Assembly (NCBI GenBank): GCA_029945375.1
Contig: JAQOTE010000024.1
Span: forward strand, 1 to 64,000
Length of the DNA stretch: 64,000 nucleotides
Direction: 5' to 3'
From: Agaricus subrufescens
Taxonomy: Eukaryota > Basidiomycota > Agaricomycetes > Agaricales > Agaricaceae
Of this stretch, positions 34,488-44,686 are shown piece by piece. How positions within the stretch are numbered: position 1 is the first letter of the stretch; each line of letters opens with the position of its first letter. The position numbers and the translations under genes are program-made. Below the pieces are notes generated by a model. It made no database searches and was not told where the DNA came from. It worked only from the letters and a program-made list of their open reading frames with translations.

Positions 34488-36141
34488 TCTCCTCCCGATC
34501 ATCACTCCGCTCATTTCTGAGAACTGGAAACTCTTACTTACCCATTGTAACATCTACCATTCATTTCGTGACGTACCATATAGCATCAGATTCGGTTTTG
34601 ACATGGGAATTACCTCCCAAATCTTATCTACTTACATTCCACCTAATCACAAATCGGCCAGAGACCACCCTGAAGCAATTCTTCAACACATTAACAAAGA
34701 ACGGTCTTATCGTCGCTATTCCGGCCCCTTCTCTAAATCACGACTCGAACACTTAATTGGCCCCTTCCGTACTTCCCCCCTCGGCACAGTCCCTAAATCT
34801 GAACCGAACGAATTCCGAGTAATTCAAGACCTATCCTTTCCACGTAACGACCCCAATCACTTCTCCGTGAACTCAGAGATCGATATCAGCCGTTTCCCAT
34901 GTGACTGGGGTTCCTTTACGCATGTGGCAGAGATTGTAAGGAACTCCCCACCTGGTACACAAGCAGCAACCATGGACGTCGATGCAGCCTTTCGATGTTG
35001 CCCCATCAGACCCTCCCAACAAGCACATTTTGTCGTTCAGTGGGAAGATGCATTCTACATTGATCACTGCGCCCCCTTCGGAGCAACAAGCTCAGGTGGT
35101 GTTTTTGGTCGTCTTGCAGACACAATGGCAGCCATCATTCGGTTCCACACTGCCTCAGAATGTACTAACTGGGTAGATGATTTTATCTTTTTTCGATCAC
35201 CAAGAACACCAACTACCAACCATTCAAACCCTCACTATCATTACGACCTTCCTCTGATCCAACAACTAGCAGACCAACTTGGCTGGCCATGGAAACCCTC
35301 CAAAACACAACCATTCAGTTCGAGTTTCCGCTATCTAGGTTTTGCGTGGGACCTTAACACGAAGTCGGTACACATTCCAGAAGAGAAAAAGAAGAAATAC
35401 ATAGTCAAATTAGAATCCTGGCTCGCAAGGAGAAACCATACACGAAAAGAAGTTGAGTCTATCCTCGGAACACTAGTACATTGTTCCCTAGCCATCCCGG
35501 ATGGCCGATCCAGGCTACCTGCTCTATCCCGTTTCACAACATCCTTCGATACTACAAAACCCTTCAGCCGACGGGTCCCGAACATGTCAACGATCAACAA
35601 CATCACCTGGTGGCTAGAGACTCTACAAACATCAAATCCGGGCTCATCTATTGGACCTCCACCACCTCCGGCCGATACTAGCATTTGGGTAGATGCCTCA
35701 ACATCCTACGGGGTGGGCTTGGTCATCAACAACTCTTGGGAGGCATGGAAACTCGCACCTGACTGGAACTCGTACCCTTTGCGAAAAATTGGTTGGGCAG
35801 AAATGTTGGCCCTCGAATGTGGTATCCGGCAAATCATCCATCAAGGTATCCACAGCACACACCTAGTAATCAAATCAGACAACATGGGTGTCATCGGTGC
35901 CTTGGAAGGAGGAAAGTCTCGGAACGCAGAGCAGAACAATGTTTTACAACGCATTACATCTCTGATGCGTATACATTCACTCTGGGTCTCCACATCTTAC
36001 ACACCATCCGCTCAGAACTTGGCAGACCCTCCTTCACGAGGCTCTCCACCCAAAGGCCTAACTCGGATAACAAATACCTTTATAGTACCAGACTGCCTAA
36101 GATCCATACTCGTACATGAACCATTATTACATAACCCATAG
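34084..36141 (+). CDS. Reverse transcriptase-RNase H of the retrotransposon, up to 685 aa
   Basis: The frame is open for 685 codons. RT motifs include GTVPKSEPNEFRVIQDLSFP, MDVDAAFRCCPI, the GATSSGGVFGRL stretch and the active site NWVDDF (Asp pair at about 365-366). RNase H follows with WVDAST (first Asp), WAEMLALECG (Glu), IKSDNMGVIGAL (Asp) and NLADPPSRG (final Asp). It copies element RNA into DNA in the cell. The first ~135 residues overlap Gag in another frame and look less conserved. The true start may be internal, or the protein may arise by frameshift from Gag. Confidence 0.88.
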   Translation: MMHKSLAFPTALLPLPITLNLRIVLHPRPFGIMIDTKEAPFAPNRQDTKLLHAASYVLAHTAPAPALPQHRPMANLLQSYPKMAENPFPILKGTVTVSHSMVPQDAPTKNAPREYTTVRYAEPRITEPSHAPHPDLLPIITPLISENWKLLLTHCNIYHSFRDVPYSIRFGFDMGITSQILSTYIPPNHKSARDHPEAILQHINKERSYRRYSGPFSKSRLEHLIGPFRTSPLGTVPKSEPNEFRVIQDLSFPRNDPNHFSVNSEIDISRFPCDWGSFTHVAEIVRNSPPGTQAATMDVDAAFRCCPIRPSQQAHFVVQWEDAFYIDHCAPFGATSSGGVFGRLADTMAAIIRFHTASECTNWVDDFIFFRSPRTPTTNHSNPHYHYDLPLIQQLADQLGWPWKPSKTQPFSSSFRYLGFAWDLNTKSVHIPEEKKKKYIVKLESWLARRNHTRKEVESILGTLVHCSLAIPDGRSRLPALSRFTTSFDTTKPFSRRVPNMSTINNITWWLETLQTSNPGSSIGPPPPPADTSIWVDASTSYGVGLVINNSWEAWKLAPDWNSYPLRKIGWAEMLALECGIRQIIHQGIHSTHLVIKSDNMGVIGALEGGKSRNAEQNNVLQRITSLMRIHSLWVSTSYTPSAQNLADPPSRGSPPKGLTRITNTFIVPDCLRSILVHEPLLHNP

Positions 36142-36190
36142 CTTACCTCCTTCGTCCTACCTCACACATTAGATTATTGTTTTCCATTGC

Positions 36191-37240
36191 ATGACTTCTC
36201 CACCCAACCCTCCACGTCAACCAAGTCGTCACAAAGTCCATCTAACACAAGCTGCCAAACTCAAGGTGTTTACAGCTATACAACAAAGCCTAGCCCCTTC
36301 TACTCGACGATCCTACCAGTCAGCAATCCGGAGTTTCCACACTTTCTGCGACCGTGAAGGAATCCTGACCGAGTCTAGGACCCCAACCCCAGAACCTCTG
36401 TTATGCGCCTTCGCAGCAGATGGACTCGAGAGATTGTCTGGCAGTACCACAAGGAACAGGATTGCCGCACTCAAAGCATGGCATACATCAAACAATTGGC
36501 CGTGGCAGGGTAGCGATCGCCTCAACCGGGTTATCAAGGGTGTTCACAACACCACCCCCAAAAACAAACGACCCCCTCGTCCCCCAGTCTCAATTCATGC
36601 CCTAAGCCTACTCGCCAACAACCTAGACCACCATGACCCCCTTGACACAGCAATCCTTGCCTGCGCATGTACAGCCTTTTGGGGCCAATGCAGACTAGGA
36701 GAACTATTGCCAACAAGCCAAACCTTTGACCCATCGATGTTTCCCCTACGCCGAGCAATCAGACACTCTCCAGGGAACAAAGACACTTGGATCCTACGCC
36801 TCCCTGTGACCAAAACCAATAGGCAAGGCCAAGATGTAGCCCTCGTAAAACAGACAGGCTCAACTAACCCCTTGCGAGCACTTCACAACCATCTACAACG
36901 CAATAGAAACCCTGCCCACCTACCCCTGTTCACCGTCAAAATCGATAACTCACATCAAATCCTCACCAAGAGAGTTTTTCTGAACCGGTGCAACCAAATT
37001 TGGTCCCGGTTTGACCAACCAACAATTACCGGACACTCCTTCCGCATTGGAGGAACAACCCATTTCCTTCTCTCCGGTGTACCACCTGATGTCGTCAAAA
37101 CAACTGGGCGGTGGTCTACTGATGCCTTTCTCCGCTACTGGTGTGCTGTCGAATATATTGCCCCCCTACACACCAAAAATGCAAACATTCGGAAACCAAG
37201 ATCTACAACCAAAAGCTCTCGTTCCCATCATCGGGGGTGA
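36191..37240 (+). CDS. Tyrosine recombinase of the retrotransposon, 349 aa
   Basis: The ATG at 36191 lies 49 nt after the RT stop. The N-terminal core-binding part has APSTRRSYQSAIRSFHTFC. The catalytic domain has Arg168 (GQCRLGELL), the H-x-x-R box GHSFRIGG (His282, Arg285) and the nucleophile Tyr316 in RWSTDAFLRYW. This is the full R-HxxR-Y set, so the enzyme looks functional. It would insert the circular cDNA into the genome without target duplication. The protein stops just before B1. Confidence 0.92.
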   Translation: MTSPPNPPRQPSRHKVHLTQAAKLKVFTAIQQSLAPSTRRSYQSAIRSFHTFCDREGILTESRTPTPEPLLCAFAADGLERLSGSTTRNRIAALKAWHTSNNWPWQGSDRLNRVIKGVHNTTPKNKRPPRPPVSIHALSLLANNLDHHDPLDTAILACACTAFWGQCRLGELLPTSQTFDPSMFPLRRAIRHSPGNKDTWILRLPVTKTNRQGQDVALVKQTGSTNPLRALHNHLQRNRNPAHLPLFTVKIDNSHQILTKRVFLNRCNQIWSRFDQPTITGHSFRIGGTTHFLLSGVPPDVVKTTGRWSTDAFLRYWCAVEYIAPLHTKNANIRKPRSTTKSSRSHHRG

Positions 37241-37295
37241 GCTCTCCGAGTGCAACGCGTCGGCTGGCGGGTCCTCCCGCTTTTTTCCTGAATTT

Positions 37296-37442
37296 GGGCG
37301 ACCCGACTGCATCACCCACTCCGACCTCACCACCTGGGGATCTACACGATCTCCCACTCCCCAAATTTCGTGCGCATTCGTGTCCTCACTTCTTCTCTAA
37401 ACACTGTATACGATTCCCCACAGTATCCGTCCACTGACGAGA
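37296..37442 (+). repeat. Split direct repeat B1
   Basis: 147 bp, matching B2 (37699-37845) at an offset of 403. It starts GGGCGACCCGACTGC and ends GACGAGA, directly abutting A2. Confidence 0.9.
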
Positions 37443-37614
37443 GTGGTGGTCTGTGCGAGGCACGAGCACAGAACATTTTCTCGGAAGGGATCGTGTGTGT
37501 GTGTGTTTACAGGATTATAGAATTCGTCGAGATTAGTGTTACGTATTCACCACCTATTGTCTTTACCCCTTCTACTTGCCTAGCGTCGCGTCCTTTTTCT
37601 TCACTTTCTTAATT
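37443..37614 (+). repeat. Split direct repeat A2
   Basis: 172 bp, identical to A1 at 32548-32719 (offset 4895). The B1-A2 junction recreates the joined ends of a circular intermediate. Confidence 0.9.
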
Positions 37615-37698
37615 CCCACCCACCCAGTACCCTACTAGTACAATAGAGCCGAAGTAGCAGACTAGAATACGCAGGTGTCGTCGGAGTGGAAACACTCG

Positions 37699-37845
37699 GG
37701 GCGACCCGACTGCATCACCCACTCCGACCTCACCACCTGGGGATCTACACGATCTCCCACTCCCCAAATTTCGTGCGCATTCGTGTCCTCACTTCTTCTC
37801 TAAACACTGTATACGATTCCCCACAGTATCCGTCCACTGACGAGA
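37699..37845 (+). repeat. Split direct repeat B2 (right end)
   Basis: 147-bp copy of B1. Host NLR-3 coding sequence resumes at 37846 in the original frame. Confidence 0.9.
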
Positions 37846-39441
37846 TATCCATCGTCGCCCATCGCATGGCTCATTACCAGCCGTCCTGAGTCACATATCA
37901 TCTCTTTCTTTGCTAGAACCGAGGTTTCACCCACTTACGAGAAGGAGGAAATTGCTGTTGACTCTAACGAAGCACGTGCAGATGTTGAACGATTCCTTCG
38001 CCACGAGCTAGCCGAGATTGGGAGAGCGTCAAATTCACTCGATCCGTGTTGGCCTGATGAACAGCAGTTGTGGAAGCTGGCGAATGCTGCGGGCGGGCTA
38101 TTCGCTTATGCCCAGGCTGTCATCAGATATATTAGTGACTCAAATGTTGGAGACCCTGCCTCACAGCTCATCGACGTCTTGAATGTCATTGATGAGCTTC
38201 CATTGTCCCACCTGTCCCAAGAAGATCATCCGATGGCTCTACTTGATGCACTATATGCCCGAATCTTATCAAACGTTCCACCGAGGATCATGGTCAATGC
38301 TCGAAAACTCTTATTGGCGATAGCATCAGATTTGAAGCCGGTTATGGTAGGGTGGAGAAATCTTATTGTTCTATGCAATTGGTTGGGGATGACCGCGAAT
38401 GAAGCTTATACTGCTCTCAATCGCCTCCGTGCTGTTTTGGACTTTCCCGAACGTCATCAAGCGCACGAGAGGGCACCCGCACCTTTCCACAAATCTTTCA
38501 TCGACCATATATACAGGTCCGGATTTTCCAGTGATATCAAGCTTGAAGCTCGACAAATCATGGTTGACTGCGCATTGAGAATATTGAAGGAGGCTCCCCA
38601 TGGCTGTGACCGTGACACGCTCGATGGCTCTTTTTATTACGGCATACTGGCTCCCTGTAGTGGCGCTGGAGATAAGATTTCGCTTTCGTGGCCGGCTCAG
38701 GACGGGATTGACTGGAACGATGCCCGAACACGACAGATCATGTATAAGCTAGCCATTGGACAAGCTGTGCAAGGCATAGAAAGCGGGGATCCAGTGTTCC
38801 AGACTAAACCCCACATCGAGCTCTTGACTACTCAGTTTAGCCTTTATAATCCACGCTTTCCCTCCGATCAATTGTGCGATGTGGTGTTTGTGAGTGTCCC
38901 GTGATGTTTTTACTCCATGCTTGTCACTGAAATTATACATAAGGATACATCTCAACGCGATAAATTCTTGCAGCACGGCATACTGAAGCATTTACCCGCC
39001 AAGAAAATCCCCGTTTCCAGCATTTATGACCTATTTTCTAGTAAGATGCGCTTCCGCCGTCCCGTTACAGCAAAAGCTTTACCTGATGTATGGGAACCAT
39101 CTTGTAGTGTGAGTGAAATGTTAGCATTTTCAAACACCCATTGATTTTGTACTGTACAGCATGAACGGGACGGCCAGTACAAACAAGAAGAGGACCAGAA
39201 TTGGACAACTACCTTTCGATGGGAGAAATGCACATTCTGCTCCGATAGGCTTAGACGCCAACTGAAAAGTTTCGTTGCCCATTCTCCGGATTACGCTGTT
39301 CCAATTATGTTCACATCGTCAGGTGTCTGTTGGATCGAAGTTGGATTCGTTGATCCGGGGGACGGTGTGTCAGAGTGGACATACTGGTTGCCGCTTCTCA
39401 TTGACTGGTCGGAACCCAAGGAGCTTGGCAGTACAATATAA

Positions 39442-40020
39442 TGTATTATGCACTGTTGAATTAATTCCATTGAGAACGGTAAGGTCGATGTTGTCTGGTC
39501 GTTTAGAGGACTTATGACGCAACCAAATCAAGTTGTGTCTGATAATGCTGGTGTTGTGCCTTTCTTCCGGGTTATCCACCTTTGTCTAATGAGCCGCTTG
39601 AAGTATGTTATGAAACCTGTCTCTGACCGCGCATGCTGAATCCCACTTCAGGATTTAAAAAGCCACAAGATGCGTGATAGATTCCGATATATCAACTCAC
39701 AACGACTCTTCCGCTTTCCGGCACCAAAGCGGGGGCATGTTCCATCAAGCTGACGAGCGCTCTTATGGGGAACTTGATCGCCGGTTGGGCTCGGAACTGT
39801 TGACTGTGGTACTAGTGAGAAGTATTCCGTTCCTGACTGCAAGTTGACTCTATAACGTTCATGACAAGTTACACAAGCCAACATTGTAGACGTAGTCCTT
39901 ACTCCTTTCTGTGCATAGCCATGGCGCTCTCACCATGTTCACACTTGACCAGTTTACAACACGCATTGGGCTAACAGTGACTCCTCTCAGTAGATCTCTC
40001 TATCGCAGACGGCTTGAAGG
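39442..40020 (+). repeat. 3' flank of NLR-3, duplicated after NLR-6
   Basis: Sequence after the NLR-3 stop is closely similar to 52809-53440 after NLR-6 (shared words include AAGCGGGGGCATGTT and GAAGTATTCCGTTCC). The first ~120 bp also match the flank of NLR-2 (30730-30860). No gene is seen within. It marks a segmental duplication larger than the gene. Confidence 0.75.
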
Positions 40021-40029
40021 TAGACATAC

Positions 40030-40682
40030 AAGAGTCTGATGTGTGAGATATGACAAGGGCTGGAATAAGTGTTTGAACTGGATGGCTTGGGCACATTTGT
40101 GTGCTGTGAGCAGCGAGACCGTAGTCCCCTCAAAGAAGGTATACAAAGAAAGGTTATCATATCCATTTTATGTATAGATTAGTGTTCGGCGAGTCTGACG
40201 TTCTGCAAGATAACTGACTTGTCAAAGACCACTAACACCAGCTGTCTGACGTTCCCGTTTTAAACTATTGCTGTTGGAAATCTCAAAATCTACGCGTCAT
40301 TTCAGCACATGGGGAGGTGTTCCAGGCGATGTCACTGAGAGGGAGAGAGAGTTGCGTGCTGTAGAATCAAACGTTCCTCCTACTATCTTCTTCTGCGATG
40401 GCTAGACGAAAAACCACTCACATGGATGTGAGAGGGAGATCATACATACACGAGTAGTCGTGATGTAGAGCAAGCTTAGGCAGACAACGCAAAGGGAATG
40501 GCACATATACGTGTCGAGGCTTCACTCAATGTGGACAATCCAAATGAGACGCGATAGCGAAATGATCAGACAGACCTTAAATCAGCTACGTTGCATACTT
40601 TCTAAACGACGACACAACAAAGACAGTGTTAGAGTCTGACCTCACAAGTATCAACGAGATCCATTCAGCAGCGCATAATACG
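40030..40682 (-). repeat. 3' flank repeat of NLR-4 with a tiny NACHT remnant
   Basis: This block is homologous to the flanks downstream of NLR-8 (58195-58989) and NLR-9 (62480-62902), and more weakly NLR-7 (about 54310-54460). Shared words include GATCCAAATGAGACGCGATA. At about 40190-40230 a minus-strand remnant of the P-loop region (VILQNV) remains. No intact gene is present. Confidence 0.65.
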
Positions 40683-43619
40683 TTAAATAGTATTCCTGAG
40701 TTTCGTACATTCATCCTCGTACAGATGAAGCCACAACAAATATGTCCATTCCGACACACCATCCTCTGGATCGACAAACCCAACCTTGAGGCAAAGGTTT
40801 CTCATTGAAGTGAATGCGACCGGAACGGCGTAATCTGGATAGCGGGTAATCAAACTTTCCAATTGGCGTTTAAGCCTGTCAAAGCAAAAAGTGCATCTGT
40901 CCCATTTGAAAGCGGTCGCCCACATCTGTCCACTTCCTTGGCTGTATTGGTCTTCTCGTTCATGCTAGATAACACATGTTTTTAATGGGTATCTGCATAT
41001 GCGAACATATCACTGACCTTGCAAGATGATTCCCATGCATCAGGTAGGACCATTGTTGTAACGGGACGGTGAAACCACATCTTGATATAGGCATCATCAT
41101 CAATGTCAGGAATGCTGATTGCCTTGGCGGGTATTTGCTTGAGTATGCCATGCGTCACAAATTCATCGTGTCGAGATTTATCCTGGGATATGATTTTACT
41201 CACACAAGCATACAAGAAACATCATGGGATACTCACAAACACCAAGTCGCCCAGCTCATCGAAGGGAAAGTCGTCGCCACCGTGAAGGGTAAACTGAGTA
41301 ATCAAGAATTCAATATAAATTTTGGTCTGGAACACCGGATCCCCGCGTTCTATCCCTTGCACAACTTCTCCAAGAGCTAGTTGATACATGCTCTCTTGCG
41401 TTCTTGCGTCATTCCAGTCAATTCCGTCCTGAGCCGGCCACGAAATTGAAATGTTGTCTCCAGCGCCACTACGGTGGGACAGTATGCCGTAATAAGAGTA
41501 ATCGAGCCTATCACGATCATAGCCATTTGGAGCCTCCTTCAATACCCTCAATGCGCATTCAATCATGACTTTTCGAGCTTCAAACGTGGGATCGCTGGAA
41601 AATTCGGACCTGTGTATGTAGTCGATGAAAGACTTGTGGAAAGGTTTGGGTGCTCTCTCATGTGCTTCATGACGTTCTGGAAAATCCAAAACAGCACGGA
41701 GGCGATTGAGAGCAGTATAAGCTTCATTAGGCGTCATCCCCAACCAGTTGCACAGGACAATCAAGTTGGTCACATCATTATGCAAGACGAGATTCCACCC
41801 TGATGCTAATGCCAATAAGATTTTTCTGGCATTTATCATGATCTTGGGTGAAACTTTGGATAAGATTTGAGCATATAGTGCATTGAGTAGAGCCATCGGA
41901 TGCTCTTCGCGAGACAACTCAGACAGTGGAAGGTCATCAATGACATTCAAGACATCGATGAGCTGTGAGGCCGGGTCACAAACGTTCGAATCACCGGTAT
42001 ATCTGATGACAGCCTGGGCATAAGCGAATAGCCCACCGGCAGCATTTGCCAGCTTCCACAGCTGCTGTTCATCAGGCCAACATGGATCGAGTGAATTTGA
42101 CGCTCTCCCAATCTCGGCCAGCTCGTGACGAAGAAATCGTTCAACATCTGCACGTGCTTCATTAGAGTCAACAGCAATCTCCTCCTTCCCATATGCTGGC
42201 GTGATCTCGGATTTGGCAAAGAAAGAGATGATGTGTGGTTCGGGTCGGGTGGAAATGAGCCATACGATAGGCGATGACGGATGCGAGATGCAGAAACTAG
42301 ATATAAGACGGAGGAGCTCGACTTGGGTACGTGTTTCCTTGCATTCATCAAGGCCATCAATGATGATGAGCACACGACCAGCAGAGTTTACATCGGGGCT
42401 GTGGATGAATGGTCGAACGATGAATCTCTCGAATTGGACAGCCATTGACGACTGAAGAAGGGCTGGGTCATGAGAGATCTCATCCTCGATGATCCGACGA
42501 TATGACTGCGATTTAGCGGCAAACTGATAGGAAAGTGTAATGATAGTTTTTGCTCCATCGTTCCGTCCATTGATAGATAGGAAGACGGACGCGTGATAAT
42601 CCACTGAAAGCTTAGGAGACTCAGTGACGCTCTGCATGATAGCAGATTTTCCTACTCCTGCAGCCCCGACGACCCAGCGCATCTTTTGGACTCCCTCACA
42701 GTGGGCAACAAAATACAAGCATTGTTCAAGGATTTCCAAACGAGTTCCAGGATGACATCTCGGGGGTGGATCGCGAGCCGAGGAATCAGACGCTGCTCCA
42801 GGTATCGTCTCTTTCAGAAGTTTTTCCATGACTACCCGGGTTGCGATTAATAACATTAACACAATTAGGCATGCAACGTACAGAGGTTTGTATAGTTGAA
42901 ATTATTGAAGTAATTCGTCAATGCGACTAGCAGAAATACGATTCAAAATTGGCATACGACTGCATGAAGGTATGTCTCTCACTGTGGCCTTGATTACTCT
43001 CAATTAAGCTCGGTCCCGTCATAGTGAAGTTGTGCGCGTTGTTGAATATTTCTGGACTCTGGTGTTCTGGTGGCAGAGATTCCTTGGCCAGAAGTGCCTT
43101 TGAATGTCTCAACATAATCAATCATAGGTTCAATATTGATAGGAACCTCACCAATTGTTGTTCAAATACTGGGGGTTGCAGTGAAGGGTTTGCGGGCAAA
43201 CATGATAGACGCTGAGATTGAGTTGAGTCTGAAGGATCGGTGGGATGGAGGGAATCTGTAGGTAGCTGGGTAAACAAACCCTGGGCACTACGTTGAGGTA
43301 TGGGGTTGGATTTGACAGTGTCCATCAGTGTGACTAGCGGTGAAATCTGAGAGGATTGACCAGTGCAGTCATTAATATCGGGGTAGTCAGTGGTCAGGGC
43401 GCTGGCAGGGAGTGAATGGGAAGTAGCAGAGGCCACCTCCACTGCCTGCTGCTGGGTACTGTGTGTAGACGGAGGACGAGAGGACAGAGCAGGAGTCGTG
43501 CTAGGATTTGAGAAATCGGGGGCGGTTGCGTCATTGCGATGCTTTGCTGGGGACGTAGGCAAACGTGATGAGTGTTTTGAGCGTAGGAAGCGAGGAAGGT
43601 GGAATCCAAAGTCAGGCAT
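40683..43619 (-). CDS. NLR-4: intact NACHT NLR protein with C-terminal CxxC module, 889 aa
   Basis: Six exons join in frame: 43619-43152, 43097-42983, 42926-42882, 42831-41237, 41182-41018 and 40964-40683 (889 aa). The N terminus is MPDFGFHLPRFLRSKHSSR, Ser/Thr/Pro-rich with many Gln. The second exon has SPEIFNNAHNFTMTGPS; the 45-nt microexon codes LTNYFNNFNYTNL. The NACHT exon carries GAAGVGKS, LIIIDGLDEC, WLISTRPEPH and a PFHKSFIDYIHRS winged-helix part. The final module has CTFC, PDYAVPVAFTS and GFVDPEDGVSEWTY. As in NLR-7 and 8, the position of the first intron of the plus-strand copies is coding. The start is the first ATG in frame; an earlier ATG lies in another frame. Confidence 0.9.
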
Positions 43620-43687
43620 CGAGGGCGGCAGCAAGGTTCTATCAAGCTACCGTCACACGATTACAAAAATGCAGTTGCAATTCAAGT

Positions 43688-43728
43688 TATTTATAGAACC
43701 CCTACTAGTGTCTCGACTTTGCCCACGC
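43688..43728 (-). promoter_or_regulatory. Conserved NLR core promoter, NLR-4
   Basis: On the minus strand, GCGTGGGCAAAGTCGA then GACACTAGT (43728-43704) precedes TATAAATA (43695-43688), about 69 bp upstream of the ATG at 43619. Confidence 0.75.
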
Positions 43729-44049
43729 TCCCAGCCAAATAGTGATATCTCACTCGTTCTATGGAGTGTTGCAGACAAGGCCTGGCTAATGTTGTGATGG
43801 AAGGAGGCTTACGCTAGTTATGTTATCCAACAGTGTTCACACTGCAACACGCCATTTTGCGACCCAAGAACGAAAACGGACCTCCCCAGGTGCCGTTACA
43901 TTTTCTAGTATAGACTGTAATTTGTATGATATCAAATCTAGACCAGCTAATATTAAAATGTAGATATTTTGGATCGCGTGAGTTGAATGTTTCGAGTTAC
44001 TCGAACTAGGACAGTTGTCAGGCTCATCTCGAGCAATTTCACGGTATTC
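43729..44049. other. Short intergenic stretch
   Basis: Nothing recognised. It contains the start of the upstream region of NLR-4 and AT-rich sequence up to the decayed fragment at 44050. Confidence 0.4.
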
Positions 44050-44345
44050 AAAAGTTGTGCATATACCGCTTCCTCCTCATGACCATTTTAGCATACACGA
44101 ATAGACTGCCTGCAATATTGGCAAGCTTCCACTAATGCTGCTTGTTGAAGTACTTGACATCAAGTGAAACATATGCCAGTTTAATCTATGCCAACGCATA
44201 ACGAAAGTATCGTTGAATGTCAGCACGGCCCTCACCTAGAGCTACCGAAATTTCCTCCTTCTCGTAGACTGATAAGACCTTGGCTCTACAAAAGGAGGCA
44301 ATGCCTGCTTCAGGGCGGCTGGAAATCAGCCATATAATGGGGGGG
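44050..44345 (-). pseudogene. Decayed NACHT fragment between NLR-4 and NLR-5
   Basis: The minus strand keeps PPIIWLISSRPEAGI, VYEKEEISVALGEGRADIQRY and, after stops, WKLANIAGSLFVYAKMV. These correspond to the SRPE motif through the LWKLANAAGGLFAYAQ segment of intact copies. It has in-frame stops and no flanking exons. It is a remnant of another family member. Confidence 0.75.
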
Positions 44346-44686
44346 AATGACTTCCTATGATTCCGCCACCCACTCACCACATCGTTATGATCTCGCCACC
44401 CAAGTCTCAAGTAGTGTAAGCAGCACCGATTTTCGGTACGGTCCTCTCTCTTCTCTTGTAATGAATATAATTCTTCGCATCGTCATCCAGCGAATCCAGC
44501 AGGTTCCAGATGCCCATGAAAGACAAAGAACTCAGGGTTTAGCATGTAGCGGGCAATTCGAGGTACTATAAGTGCCAATATTTGGCTCTAATGTAACAAG
44601 TACTCTGAGCCTCGTAATGAGAGCGGTCGGCGATTGAGACGCAGGCTTCTCCCCATACCCTCGCAGTGCCTCTCCCCAGTCATACA

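Larger units (their letters stand above)
32548..37845 (+). mobile_element. Complete Ngaro/PAT-type tyrosine-recombinase retrotransposon, 5,298 bp
   Basis: The element shows the split-direct-repeat layout: A1 (32548-32719), three ORFs, then B1 (37296-37442) abutting A2 (37443-37614), an 84-nt unique spacer and B2 (37699-37845). A1 and A2 are identical over 172 bp and B1 and B2 match over 147 bp. The ORFs encode Gag, RT-RNase H and a tyrosine recombinase; there is no DDE integrase, aspartic protease or recognisable methylase. There is no target-site duplication: the host codons on each side abut exactly, as expected for recombinase-mediated insertion of a circular DNA. Absence of a methylase and presence of split direct repeats favour Ngaro over DIRS1. 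Intact ORFs and identical repeats suggest a recent, possibly still active copy. Confidence 0.9.
31233..39441 (+). pseudogene. NLR-3: NACHT NLR gene split by a 5.3-kb tyrosine-recombinase retrotransposon
   Basis: Exons follow the NLR-2 plan: 31233-31404, 31459-31688, 31742-31862, 31920-31949, the NACHT exon 32000-32547 interrupted and resumed at 37846-38889, then 38944-39108 and 39160-39441. Across the insertion the reading frame continues without any other lesion; the pre-insertion gene would have coded 863 aa. The break falls after GFCIS, between Walker B (LIIVDGLDEC) and the SRPE motif, so the present locus can at best yield a truncated NTPase fragment. The EIFKNARDFSVV motif and ITNNINVSNQ microexon are present. 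The downstream part has LYARILSNVPP, CTFC and VGFVDPGDGVSEWTYW. Close similarity to NLR-6 extends into the 3' flank, indicating a segmental duplication. Confidence 0.88.

Noticed and set aside
32548..37845. Considered an LTR retrotransposon (Gypsy/Copia) or a DIRS1 element.
   Set aside because: The direct repeats do not both sit at the ends, no protease or DDE integrase is present, no target duplication occurs, and there are no inverted terminal repeats or methylase. Split direct repeats plus a tyrosine recombinase fit Ngaro/PAT.
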